Below are positions 31,491 through 39,879 of a DNA stretch of 64,000 nt, one piece after another. Under the pieces are notes generated by a model. That model saw only the letters and a list, made by a program, of their open reading frames with translations, was not told the origin of the DNA and did not search any database. The position numbers and the translations under genes are program-made. Position 1 is the stretch's first letter, and every line of letters starts with the position of its first letter. Origin of the DNA: Paenibacillus kribbensis (GTDB lineage Bacteria > Bacillota > Bacilli > Paenibacillales > Paenibacillaceae). The stretch covers positions 1,094,001 to 1,158,000 of the forward strand of contig NZ_CP020028.1 in assembly GCF_002240415.1 (NCBI RefSeq), written 5' to 3'.

Positions 31491-31734
31491 AAGAGGACTT
31501 CATTCAATGCGCAGACGCAGAAGTCGTCATCTGATGCGACGGCGCAAAAAATCTCAGATCCCGGCGGCAGCCGCAGCCCCTCCTGCTGAGAGTCCACAGT
31601 CCGAGCCTGCCCGGCTGGAGCATGATCCGCAGGCATTTCAGCAGGGCTATGATGCAGCTTACAACGAAGGCTTCAATTCCGGTTTTGCAAAAGGCTATGA
31701 AGATGGCCACCAGATCGCATACAAGGCTCAGTAA
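31366..31734 (+). CDS. Small Arg-rich protein with glycine-repeat helix (122 aa)
   Basis: 122 residues from ATG 31366, which has AGGAGG 7-8 nt upstream. The first 65 residues are about half Arg/Lys (runs such as RRKARKRRRDARR and RRRRRLLALRRRRR), a nucleic-acid or polyanion-binding type tail. A short Ala/Pro linker follows. The last 35 residues form a perfect tetrad repeat, Gly/Ala then aromatic: GYDA AYNE GFNS GFAK GYED and two more units. The pattern A/G-x-x-x-G is that of FliH glycine repeats. The same helix occurs in three glycosyltransferases here. I know no named family. It may be an anchor or adaptor that holds the glycosylation enzymes on a charged spore layer. Confidence 0.7.
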   Translation: MSTRWERITRRKARKRRRDARRSSIRRLKQRRRRLLALRRRRRGLHSMRRRRSRHLMRRRKKSQIPAAAAAPPAESPQSEPARLEHDPQAFQQGYDAAYNEGFNSGFAKGYEDGHQIAYKAQ

Positions 31735-31759
31735 ATCGTGCGGATCATAATTATCGTCC

Positions 31760-31786
31760 ACCCCCGAGGCTAACAGCTTTGGGGGT
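31760..31786 (+). terminator. GC-rich hairpin, probable terminator
   Basis: ACCCCC (31760-31765) / GGGGGT (31781-31786), with only ATTT after it. It closes the small-protein operon 25 bp after the stop codon. Confidence 0.5.
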
Positions 31787-31914
31787 ATTTGCGGTTTAGG
31801 CAGTTGGACAGGCAAACGCCAATTTTGTCCGGGCAGTGGCAGTCGTCCATGATGCGTTAGGCCCCTCCGCATATAGTTTAGGAGTGACAGAAGTTTATCC
31901 TACAACAGGACAGG

Positions 31915-33006
31915 GTGAAGGATGTGAACGATCAACGAAGCGGAAATGAACGCGAAGCATACCGATGCGGCTACCGGGAAGGACGCAGAATGGGCGGTTG
32001 CACGGCTGCTCTGTCACAGGTCGTGGCAATACAGCCAACTGCTCGCCCTTTGAAAGTGCTGTACATTCCGCAAGGCTTCATTGCTATAGACACAGGTGTG
32101 CAAGACGCATTAGGCCAATTGTGCAGCGCATTCGTCATCGGTAAGCCCGCTACGATGCTGGCTGACGCCGAGGTCCACCGTCCCGACCTCGTGCTTGTTA
32201 TGAACGGGCTGCATATTTTTCCGGAGGATCATCTGGAGCAGGTGCAGCGAATACGAGCCTTGGGCATTCGGACGGTCATCTGGTTTGTAGACGATCCCTA
32301 CTTTACGGAGGATACAGCGTTGATCTGTCAATCCTACGATGTCGTATTTACGCACGAAATGTCCTGCTTGCAGCTTTATCGCAATCAGGGAGTAGCGAGG
32401 GTGCACTATTTGCCGCTCGCAGCGTCAGCCCGTATCTTTTATCCCCGGCGGGTGGTGCGGGAGCATCAGCATGATATTTGCTTCATCGGTAATGCCTTCT
32501 GGAATCGTGTGAAGCTGTTTGACCACCTCGCTCCCTTTCTGGCTGACAAAAGAGTGCTGATCGTAGGTGGACACTGGGATCGGCTGACCCGCCGAGATGT
32601 GCTGGAACGTTTTATCCGTCCGGTTTTTATGGAGCCGGAGGAGACCGCTGAATACTATAACGGCTCCAAAATTGTCATCAATATGCACCGCCCGACAGAC
32701 CCCGGACTGGATAACCGGAATACACATCAGCTGTCAGCGGAGTCCATCAATCCCCGCACATACGAAATTGCGGCTTGCGGTACGCTTCAAATAACGGACA
32801 TTCGGAAGGACCTGAGCCGTTATTACCAGCCAGGCTATGATATCGAAACCTACTCTGGAGTTGAGGAACTGCAGGTCAAGCTAGACTACTATCTCAAGCA
32901 TGACTGGGAGCGCGAACGTATGGCCTGGCGCGCGCTGCATACGACCATGCAAAAGCATATGTACTCGAATCGTATGGAAGAATTGCTGGACAAGGCGATG
33001 GCCTAG
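31915..33006 (+). CDS. CgeB-family glycosyltransferase with glycine-repeat N-terminus
   Basis: 363 residues. The N-terminal 35 hold a tetrad helix (AYRC GYRE GRRM GGCT then A), i.e. A-x3-G-x3-G-x3-G-x3-A. The remainder matches spore-maturation protein CgeB: a DUF3880-like half (PDLVLVMNGLHIF, TVIWFVDDPYF, YDVVFTHEMSC) and a C-terminal GT-B half (YYNGSKIVINMHR, NPRTYEIAACGTLQITD). In B. subtilis CgeB is made under sigma-K and shapes the outer spore surface. The start is GTG 31915 or GTG 31924; neither SD is strong. A paralogue follows 33 bp later. Confidence 0.82.
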   Translation: MKDVNDQRSGNEREAYRCGYREGRRMGGCTAALSQVVAIQPTARPLKVLYIPQGFIAIDTGVQDALGQLCSAFVIGKPATMLADAEVHRPDLVLVMNGLHIFPEDHLEQVQRIRALGIRTVIWFVDDPYFTEDTALICQSYDVVFTHEMSCLQLYRNQGVARVHYLPLAASARIFYPRRVVREHQHDICFIGNAFWNRVKLFDHLAPFLADKRVLIVGGHWDRLTRRDVLERFIRPVFMEPEETAEYYNGSKIVINMHRPTDPGLDNRNTHQLSAESINPRTYEIAACGTLQITDIRKDLSRYYQPGYDIETYSGVEELQVKLDYYLKHDWERERMAWRALHTTMQKHMYSNRMEELLDKAMA

Positions 33007-33039
33007 AGTAAATACCAAATACAGTGAGGAGTGAAAGTG

Positions 33040-34173
33040 ATGACGATATCTACGACAGGACCGTATGACCCGGCTGTTCATCTAACGGCGGCAGCCTCTT
33101 GGGAAAAGGGGAGGGCCGCGGGGCTCCATGACGGCTACGACGAAGGATACCTGCGCGGACGCGCCAACGCCATTGTTGCCCGGACGCAAGCCGTTTTTCC
33201 TTTTCGACAAATCCATGTACTGTATGTCGTCTCGGGCAAAGGCCTTCCGTATGCTCCGCTGGATGAGGCAGTCATTAACACGCTGCAAAGCATGACAGCT
33301 CAGGTTACCGTATCGGACCCGCGCCAGCCGGTGGGAGATATTGCCGCTCAGCTCCGTCCGAATCTGATGCTGTCACTGGATGGGATGGATCTCCCGGTGG
33401 AGCAGGTTGCTGCGGTACGCCAGTTAGGCATCCCAACCGCCATCTGGCTTACAGACGATCCTTATTACACTGATACCACGACTAAAATTGTTCCGAATTA
33501 TGATCATGTATTCACACTGGAAATGAATTGTTTAGAGCTGTACCGTCAGCTGGGCTGCTCATCTGTACACTATTTGCCCTTCGGGGCATTTCCGACTCAC
33601 TATTTTCCGATCAGCTCGCCCGCTCCGATCAGACGTGAAATCGGCTTTACCGGTTCGGCTTATTGGAATCGCATCTATTTCTTTAATCCGATTATGCCCC
33701 AGCTTATGGCACGCAACACTAAAATCAATGGAATCTGGTGGGATCGTCTTCCTGATTATCAGTTGTATGGCGACAAAATTGAGCTGGGCCGCTGGATGTC
33801 CCCGGCCGAAACCAATGATTCTTATAACGGCAGCAAAATCGTGATTAATCTTCATCGTTCCCATCAGGATGATTCGGTGAACAACAACGTGCTGAAAATT
33901 CCGGGGGTGTCCCCGAATCCACGTACGTTCGAAATTTGCGCCAGCTGCACCTTGCAGCTGACCGATACAAGGGATGATCTGGCCCGTTTTTACAAGCCGG
34001 GAGAAGAGATTGAGACGTACAGCTCTCAGCAGGAATTGCTGGAGAAGATTGAGTTTTATTTGACACATGAAAAGGAACGCCGCGAAATTGCTCTGCGCGC
34101 GCTGGAACGAACCTTGCGGGAGCACACGTATGGTCACCGGATAGACCAGCTGCTGTCGATTGTATTTCCATAA
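33040..34173 (+). CDS. CgeB-family glycosyltransferase with glycine-repeat N-terminus, paralogue
   Basis: About 377 residues. The N-terminal region has the tetrad helix GLHD GYDE GYLR GRAN (residues about 28-45), then the same two domains as the gene before: LMLSLDGMDLP, TAIWLTDDPYYTD, YDHVFTLEMNC and YNGSKIVINLHR, NPRTFEICASCTLQLTD. Clearly a tandem duplicate. The SD GAGGAG (33025-33030) fits ATG 33040 or GTG 33037; GTG 33031 abuts it. Probably acts on the spore surface polysaccharide. Confidence 0.82.
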   Translation: MTISTTGPYDPAVHLTAAASWEKGRAAGLHDGYDEGYLRGRANAIVARTQAVFPFRQIHVLYVVSGKGLPYAPLDEAVINTLQSMTAQVTVSDPRQPVGDIAAQLRPNLMLSLDGMDLPVEQVAAVRQLGIPTAIWLTDDPYYTDTTTKIVPNYDHVFTLEMNCLELYRQLGCSSVHYLPFGAFPTHYFPISSPAPIRREIGFTGSAYWNRIYFFNPIMPQLMARNTKINGIWWDRLPDYQLYGDKIELGRWMSPAETNDSYNGSKIVINLHRSHQDDSVNNNVLKIPGVSPNPRTFEICASCTLQLTDTRDDLARFYKPGEEIETYSSQQELLEKIEFYLTHEKERREIALRALERTLREHTYGHRIDQLLSIVFP

Positions 34174-34204
34174 TACCATTCGCACACCTGCTGGTTGCTA
34201 TTTT

Positions 34205-34224
34205 AAAGGAGGTGAACTCCAATC
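34205..34224 (+). promoter_or_regulatory. Strong ribosome binding site followed by ATC instead of a normal start
   Basis: AAAGGAGGTG (34205-34214) is near-perfect, but no ATG, GTG or TTG in any useful frame lies 5-12 nt after it. The in-frame codon at the right distance is ATC (34222-34224), followed by AAG CCG AAG and then ATG 34234, which is about 20 nt from the SD. Confidence 0.5.
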
Positions 34225-34233
34225 AAGCCGAAG

Positions 34234-35877
34234 ATGATGTTATTCAGCCATGTCAGCAACGTCCGTAATATTACGGGAGCCGAGAAACTGTTATTGCAAT
34301 TTTGTTTGGGTATTCGTACGTACTTTGACTGCATTCTGGTAACCCCTGGTGAAGGGCGGCTGACCTCGATTGCCCGCAAGCGCGGGATCACTGTTCAGAT
34401 TCAGAACCTGTTTATGCTGCACGGCATGTATACCCCGTATGAGGGATTGGCGCAGGATGCGGAGAATTTGCGGAACCATGTTGCGTATGCGCCGTTGCTC
34501 CAAATGCTGCAGCAAGCTCGCCCTGATGTGGTGCTGATCAATACCTGTGTGAACGTTATGCCTGCGATGGCTGCCCAAGAGCTGAATATTCCGGTCATCT
34601 GGAAAATAACTGAGGTTATTAACCAGAATGAGCATACGCCAGTTTCTGTCTCCATCATTGAGCGTTACAGTCAATGGGTCATCGGCATTTCACAAGCCGT
34701 TATGCGCCCTCTGCATGGCGGGGGGCTGGCACGCCCGCATACGGTGTTGTCACCTTGCCGGGATATGGATATGCCGCCTCCCAAGGAGCATGCACTGGAA
34801 CGTAAAAGAAAACGTGAGAAGCTGGGGCTGCGGGATTTTCATATTTGCATTGGTTATATTTCTTCCTTTATCAACAAAGCCAAGGGGCTGCTGCCTTTTG
34901 TCCAGATGGCCCTAAAGCTGTGCGAAACCCATTCGCGCTGTCGTTTCTGGATTATTGGCAGCCCGGTGGATTCGGAATATTACGTAGAATGTGTCACGTT
35001 AATCCGCCAATCTCGTTATAGTCGCCGCTTTCAGTTCAACTCATTCGAGGCGTCTGTGTCGACTGCCTATAGCGCGATGGATATTGTTGTAATTCCCAGT
35101 ATGGTAGAGGAAGGCTTTGGTCTGACGGCACTGGAAGGGTTGGTTTACGGCAAGCCTGTTGTAGCCTTTGCGCAGGGCGGATTGGTCGAATTGATGGAGG
35201 CGACCGGAAATACGGATTTTTTGGTGGAGCCGGGGAACAGCGACATGCTCGCGCAAAAAGTGGGCTATCTGCTCGATCATCCCGAAGAAATAGAACGAAT
35301 TGGGATACGTAATAACAGCGCGGCTACGCGTGTTTACGGACCCGATTCCTATCGAGGCAACTTGCATCTCATGGTTAGTCAATGGGTGTGTCATCATCCA
35401 CATTGGTTTCCGCTGATTCAGCAGCCGGGTGGACCTGTATGGACGAGGGAAGGCGAAGGGCTGCGTCCGGTCATCGCTATACCCGAGGCGTTTACCAGCA
35501 CAATTCGAGAATTTCCCGAATCGGTGATTTGTCAGCTGCCTGTGCTGGGGCTGCCGCCAATCGAATATGCGGCTATTCAAGGCTTGCCGCAACCAGTTCC
35601 TCCTTTGCCTGAGTCACAGCCAGAACCGCGCCGCAGCAAGCGCAGCATGCGTGCAAGATGGCCGAAGGGCCGCAGGCATATCAGACTGCGTAATCGCAGG
35701 AGCCGTAAGCTTAGCAGTGGCAGCAACGGCAGGGGCCGTCGCAAGAGCACTCGCGGATCCTCAATGTCGCCGAAGCTCAAGCGAAAATTCAAGCTTAAGC
35801 TACGGCGGCGACACGCACATAAGCGGAAGCGAGCCACGCTTAAGACTGGACGGCGTACAAGACAACGGTCCGGGTGA
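34234..35877 (+). CDS. Glycosyltransferase family 4 with C-terminal RP repeat and very basic tail
   Basis: 547 residues from ATG 34234; an ATC start at 34222 would add four. A GT-B domain (about 1-380) has the N-terminal MMLFSHVSNVRNITGAEK and the donor-site E-x7-E in SMVEEGFGLTALEGLVYGKP. A single repeat-like unit follows (PVWTREGEGLRPVIAIPEAF). The last 80 or so residues are over 40 percent Arg/Lys (RRSKRSMRARWPKGRRH and on), with Ser and Gly between. The domain is a paralogue of the gene at 44961-46166, whose start reads MSVKSKVMLFSH; that alignment supports a start a few codons upstream of 34234. Tail probably binds a polyanion. Confidence 0.82.
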   Translation: MMLFSHVSNVRNITGAEKLLLQFCLGIRTYFDCILVTPGEGRLTSIARKRGITVQIQNLFMLHGMYTPYEGLAQDAENLRNHVAYAPLLQMLQQARPDVVLINTCVNVMPAMAAQELNIPVIWKITEVINQNEHTPVSVSIIERYSQWVIGISQAVMRPLHGGGLARPHTVLSPCRDMDMPPPKEHALERKRKREKLGLRDFHICIGYISSFINKAKGLLPFVQMALKLCETHSRCRFWIIGSPVDSEYYVECVTLIRQSRYSRRFQFNSFEASVSTAYSAMDIVVIPSMVEEGFGLTALEGLVYGKPVVAFAQGGLVELMEATGNTDFLVEPGNSDMLAQKVGYLLDHPEEIERIGIRNNSAATRVYGPDSYRGNLHLMVSQWVCHHPHWFPLIQQPGGPVWTREGEGLRPVIAIPEAFTSTIREFPESVICQLPVLGLPPIEYAAIQGLPQPVPPLPESQPEPRRSKRSMRARWPKGRRHIRLRNRRSRKLSSGSNGRGRRKSTRGSSMSPKLKRKFKLKLRRRHAHKRKRATLKTGRRTRQRSG

Positions 35878-35998
35878 ACGTACACCGGGCCGTTGAACTG
35901 AACGTTTAACTGGAGCATATCCAGTCAGCTGAATGAATCTCATCCATTGAACTCCACAGCTTAATGAAACAACGACAGCAAAGGTGGGTTCCAAAATC

Positions 35999-37090
35999 AT
36001 GAAAATATTGACCGTGCTCGGCACAAGACCGGAAATTATACGGCTCAGCCTGATCATTCCGAAGCTGGACCGCTATGCAGATGAACATGTGCTTGTGCAT
36101 ACGGGCCAAAATTACACGGAAAGCCTGAGCGGGCAATTCTTCCGTGAACTGGGTCTGCGTACCCCGGATTATGTGCTTCAGGAGAAGGCGGGGACGCTGG
36201 GCAAACAGCTGTCTGCCATGTATTCGCAGATGGAGGACATTTTAAACAAGGAACGCCCGGATTATGTGCTGCTGCTTGGTGATACAAACAGTGCTTTATG
36301 TGCTTTGCTTGCAGAACGCATGGGCTACCCGGTCGTGCATATGGAGGCAGGGAACCGCTGCTATGACCTGGATGTGCCGGAGGAGAAGAACCGCCGCGTC
36401 ATTGACGCCATTTCTACGATTAATATGCCGTATACGGAGCAAAGCAAGCAGCATCTCATACGGGAGGGCTTTCCGAGTCAACGAATTGTACTGACGGGGA
36501 ATCCGATCTACGAAGTGATGCAGCATTATGAGAAAGAGGTGTCTGGCAGCAACATCTTGAATACGCTCGGACTGTCGCCGGGGGAATATTTCCTGGTTAC
36601 TGCCCACAGAGCTGAAAATGTCGACCATCCGCCGCATTTGCTGGCTATTTTGGATGGTCTTAACCGGGTAGCCCGGCAATCCGGGCAGCGGGTCATTTGC
36701 AGTATTCATCCTCGCACCGCCGCCCGAATTGCAAGCCATCCGCCGATCCAGCTTGATCCGCTGGTGGAATTCCACCAACCGTTCGGATTTTTTGACTTCG
36801 TGCTGCTGGAGCGGCATGCCCGCTGCGCTTTAACGGACAGCGGCACCGTACAGGAGGAATGCTGCATCATGGGCGTGCCGACGGTCACGATGCGCTGGAC
36901 GACAGAACGACCGGAAACGGTGGATTGCGGTAGCAATATCGTATCCGGGCTGAGTGGCGAGGTTATAGCGAACGCAGTAGCCTTGATGACCGGGATGCCT
37001 CATCAATGGCAGTGTCCAGCAGGTTATCTGGCGGAGGATGTGTCGGATAAAGTAGTTAAATTTCTGCTTGGAGGGAAACGGCATGTTTGA
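35999..37090 (+). CDS. UDP-N-acetylglucosamine 2-epimerase family (WecB/CapG-like)
   Basis: 363 residues. Start motif MKILTVLGTRPEIIRLS, then GDTNSAL, HMEAGNRCYDLDVPEEKNR, TAHRAENVD and the substrate/UDP loop TDSGTVQEECCIMGVPTVTMR: a hydrolysing/non-hydrolysing 2-epimerase. With the next two genes, the likely role is the last step in making a UDP-N-acetyl-6-deoxy-L-hexosamine (CapG/WbvD role) rather than UDP-ManNAc. AAAGGTGG (35980-35987) serves ATG 35999; GTG 35984 lies inside it. It overlaps the next gene by 8 bp. Confidence 0.85.
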   Translation: MKILTVLGTRPEIIRLSLIIPKLDRYADEHVLVHTGQNYTESLSGQFFRELGLRTPDYVLQEKAGTLGKQLSAMYSQMEDILNKERPDYVLLLGDTNSALCALLAERMGYPVVHMEAGNRCYDLDVPEEKNRRVIDAISTINMPYTEQSKQHLIREGFPSQRIVLTGNPIYEVMQHYEKEVSGSNILNTLGLSPGEYFLVTAHRAENVDHPPHLLAILDGLNRVARQSGQRVICSIHPRTAARIASHPPIQLDPLVEFHQPFGFFDFVLLERHARCALTDSGTVQEECCIMGVPTVTMRWTTERPETVDCGSNIVSGLSGEVIANAVALMTGMPHQWQCPAGYLAEDVSDKVVKFLLGGKRHV

Positions 37091-38069
37091 AAACCAACGT
37101 ATCTTGGTTACCGGTGGTACCGGCTCCTGGGGGCATGAACTGGTTGCCCAGCTACTGCCGCGTAACCCCAAAGAGGTCATTATCTATTCACGAGGAGAAT
37201 CGAACCAGGTTGCCATGAACAGGCAGTTTGAGGATGAACGACTCAGCTTCTGTATTGGAGATATTCGGGATAAGGAAGCGCTGGTTACTGCTTGTCAGGG
37301 TGTGGACTATGTGTTTCACTTGGCGGCTCTCAAACATGTGCCTGTCTGCGAGGATCAGCCTTATGAAGCACTCAAAACCAATGTTGTGGGCACCCAAAAC
37401 GTGATCGAGGCCGCTGTTGCCAATCAAGTGAAGAAAGTTATTTATATATCGACTGACAAGGCCGCAAATCCGTCCAATTTTTACGGTATGACGAAGGCGA
37501 TTGGAGAAAAACTGATTGTTTACGCCAATCTGCTGAATAGCGACACACACTTCGTGACAGTGCGCGGCGGCAACGTATTGGGTACAAACGGAAGCGTGGT
37601 GCATCTGTTTCAGAGCCAGATTCGCCAAAAGGGCAAGGTTTTTATCACAGATATGAAAATGACCCGCTTTTTTCTGACCTTGCGTGATGCGATCAGTCTT
37701 CTGTTCAAAGCTTCGGTTGAAAGCATCGGTGGGGAAATTTTTATCATGACCATGCCAACCTGTCGTATTGTGGATCTGGCTGAGGTGCTCATTGAAGATT
37801 CCGGCGTGGAAAATGTAGAAATTGTAGAACAAGGTGTCCGTCCCGGCGAGAAAATCCATGAGATTTTGATGAGTGACTTTGAAAGCCTGACGACGGTTGT
37901 GTATGACGAGCAATATTTGATCATTCTCCCAACGCTGAACATTCCTCAATTAAAAGACCGCTATAATCAGTGCCCTCCGGTGTCATTCAGCAGCTTTAGC
38001 TCGGAGTTCAATCTGATGTCGAAAGAGGAAATTCGAAGCATCCTCCAGCGCGGGGGGTTCATTAAATGA
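37083..38069 (+). CDS. UDP-GlcNAc 4,6-dehydratase/5-epimerase (CapE/WbjB-like)
   Basis: 328 residues, extended-SDR, soluble. Rossmann motif GGTGSWGHELVAQLL, then HLAALKHVPVCEDQPYEALKTNVVGT, and the active-site Tyr and Lys in NFYGMTKAIGEKL; the KMTRFFLT loop is typical of the FlaA1/CapE/PseB group. It removes water from UDP-GlcNAc to give a 4-keto-6-deoxy sugar, with 5-epimerisation in the CapE branch. GGAGGG ends 7 nt before ATG 37083; the upstream TTG at 37068 overlaps that SD. Coupled by overlap to both neighbours. Confidence 0.85.
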   Translation: MFENQRILVTGGTGSWGHELVAQLLPRNPKEVIIYSRGESNQVAMNRQFEDERLSFCIGDIRDKEALVTACQGVDYVFHLAALKHVPVCEDQPYEALKTNVVGTQNVIEAAVANQVKKVIYISTDKAANPSNFYGMTKAIGEKLIVYANLLNSDTHFVTVRGGNVLGTNGSVVHLFQSQIRQKGKVFITDMKMTRFFLTLRDAISLLFKASVESIGGEIFIMTMPTCRIVDLAEVLIEDSGVENVEIVEQGVRPGEKIHEILMSDFESLTTVVYDEQYLIILPTLNIPQLKDRYNQCPPVSFSSFSSEFNLMSKEEIRSILQRGGFIK

Positions 38070-38920
38070 AACTGCTTATTTTGGGCGGTAACGGTATGGC
38101 AGGCCATGTCCTGGTCGATTATTTTCAGAATCAGGACGGGTATAACGTCTTCTACACTACCCGTGATCCCGAAAATAAAGGCGGTTTGCTGCTGGATGTA
38201 AGGGACAGCTTTATGGTGGAGCAACTAGTGCGGAGTGTGCGGCCAGACGTCATCATTAATGCGGTGGGCGTACTGAATCAGTATGCCGGGGAGGATCAGA
38301 TTGCAGCCTACCAAATCAATGGACTGCTGCCGCATCTTCTCCGACGGACGGCGGACGGCATCGGTGCCCATCTCATTCATATCAGTACGGATTGCGTATT
38401 TGAGGGAAAGCGGGTGCCTGGTTTATATAAGGAAATGGATCAGACTGATGGGACAAGCGCCTATGCTGTGACGAAAATACTCGGAGAGGTAAAGGCGGCA
38501 GGCCATCTGACCATTCGGACTTCTATTGTCGGCCCGGAAATTCGGCCGGGAGGCATTGGTCTGCTACACTGGTTCTTGCAGCAGAGCGGAGATGTTGACG
38601 GGTATCGCCGTGTCTTTTGGAACGGGGTCACAACATTGGAATTGGCTAAAGCGATACGGGTGCTTATGAATGAGCCGCTGGACGGTCTCATTCATCTGGT
38701 TCACCCCGAACCGATCAGCAAGCATGATTTGCTGCTGCTGTTCAAAGACATCTGGAAGAGGGAGGATATTCGGATCGTGCCGAAAGATGAGCCGGTGCAG
38801 GATCGGACGCTTCGTTCTACCCGGGCCGATCTGCTCTACGATGTTCCTCACTACAGCATCATGCTGAAGGAGCTGCTGGAATGGACAGAAGCACAGCGGA
38901 ACCGCGTCGGCCAGTCATAA
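38066..38920 (+). CDS. RmlD-like NAD(P)-dependent sugar reductase (WbvR-like)
   Basis: 284 residues, ATG overlapping the previous stop by 4 bp. Start MKLLILGGNGMAGHVL, ISTDCVFEGKR and the Y-x-x-x-K in AYAVTKILGEVKA mark the dTDP-4-dehydrorhamnose-reductase family. It lacks the C-terminal cupin domain that CapF (WbjC) carries for UDP-FucNAc. The shorter RmlD-like type is the one found in UDP-L-QuiNAc clusters (WbvR). It probably reduces the 4-keto group of the CapE product. Confidence 0.8.
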   Translation: MKLLILGGNGMAGHVLVDYFQNQDGYNVFYTTRDPENKGGLLLDVRDSFMVEQLVRSVRPDVIINAVGVLNQYAGEDQIAAYQINGLLPHLLRRTADGIGAHLIHISTDCVFEGKRVPGLYKEMDQTDGTSAYAVTKILGEVKAAGHLTIRTSIVGPEIRPGGIGLLHWFLQQSGDVDGYRRVFWNGVTTLELAKAIRVLMNEPLDGLIHLVHPEPISKHDLLLLFKDIWKREDIRIVPKDEPVQDRTLRSTRADLLYDVPHYSIMLKELLEWTEAQRNRVGQS

Positions 38921-39879
38921 TCATTACCGGGGCGGCTGGCTATACCGGGATGCACGCCTGCCGCTATTTTGCAAAGCTTGGCTGGGAGGTGGCGGCGCTG
39001 ACTCGCACCGCCGCTTCCGCATCAAAGCTGACCTCACTGGCTGGCGATGATAAGAACCCCGGCGCAGATACCGGCACTCATGTCTGTATCACGCCTTATG
39101 TGTGCGATTTGCTCGACAAAAAACGTCTTGGCGAAGTCATTCGCCAGATTGCTCCAGATTATGTGCTTCATCTAGGCGGTAAAAATTCGGTGCCTGAATC
39201 ATGGCAGAGTCCACTGCTGTACATGGAATCCAATGTACTGTCTACATTGTATTTGCTGGATGTACTGCGCTCTTTCCCCAAAGCCCGGATTGTTGTAGCG
39301 GGTTCTCGGCTAAAGACGGCTTTGCAGGCTCCGTACAATCCTACGCACCCGTACAGCCTCAGTAAAAGCCTTCAAGAGGCAGTCGCGCTTTCGTGGGGTG
39401 CGCTGTTCGATCAATCTGTTATGCTGGCGGAGCCTTGCAACTTGATTGGCCCGGGTCCCTCCACCGGCTTTTGCGCATTACTGGCGGGGTATATCGTTCG
39501 AACGGAGCGCATGAAAGGGCAGTCGGTTACTAAAGCTGCCCCGTTCCGGGTATCTTCCCGACATGCGCAGCGTGATTTTCTGGACGTTCGAGACGCGGTT
39601 CGTGCGTACGGTGTGCTGCTGAAGCAAGGTGTGCCGGGCCGCATTTACCCGGTCTGCACAGGCAGTATCGTAGAGCTGGGCCATATCGTGGAACGTATGA
39701 TTGCACTGGCGAATACATCTGTCCCCATACAATGGGGGGATACAGCGGAGTCTGCCGCTACTTCGGCATACCGTGCGAAGGAGCTGGAGGACATGGGCTG
39801 GAAACCGACCATACAGCTGGGGCAATCACTAGAGGAAATGATTCAATACCGCCGAGCTGGAAAGGAAGGAACGATATGA
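38881..39879 (+). CDS. NAD-dependent epimerase/dehydratase (extended SDR)
   Basis: 332 residues. Rossmann motif IITGAAGYTGMHACRYF, YVLHLGGKNSVPESWQSP, and the active-site HPYSLSKSLQEAVALSW (Y-x-x-x-K). It resembles GDP-mannose 4,6-dehydratase/GalE-type enzymes. The Ser/Thr position before the Tyr reads AGSRLK, a little atypical. Its start overlaps the previous gene by 40 bp, an unusually long overlap; no better internal start was seen. Its NDP-sugar is not predictable. It overlaps the next gene by 4 bp. Confidence 0.78.
   Translation: MDRSTAEPRRPVIIITGAAGYTGMHACRYFAKLGWEVAALTRTAASASKLTSLAGDDKNPGADTGTHVCITPYVCDLLDKKRLGEVIRQIAPDYVLHLGGKNSVPESWQSPLLYMESNVLSTLYLLDVLRSFPKARIVVAGSRLKTALQAPYNPTHPYSLSKSLQEAVALSWGALFDQSVMLAEPCNLIGPGPSTGFCALLAGYIVRTERMKGQSVTKAAPFRVSSRHAQRDFLDVRDAVRAYGVLLKQGVPGRIYPVCTGSIVELGHIVERMIALANTSVPIQWGDTAESAATSAYRAKELEDMGWKPTIQLGQSLEEMIQYRRAGKEGTI

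Noticed and set aside
31860..31880. Sigma-K promoter before the first CgeB-like gene
   Set aside because: CATATAGTT lacks the final A and there is no AC at 16-17 bp upstream, so it is below the standard used for the other four.
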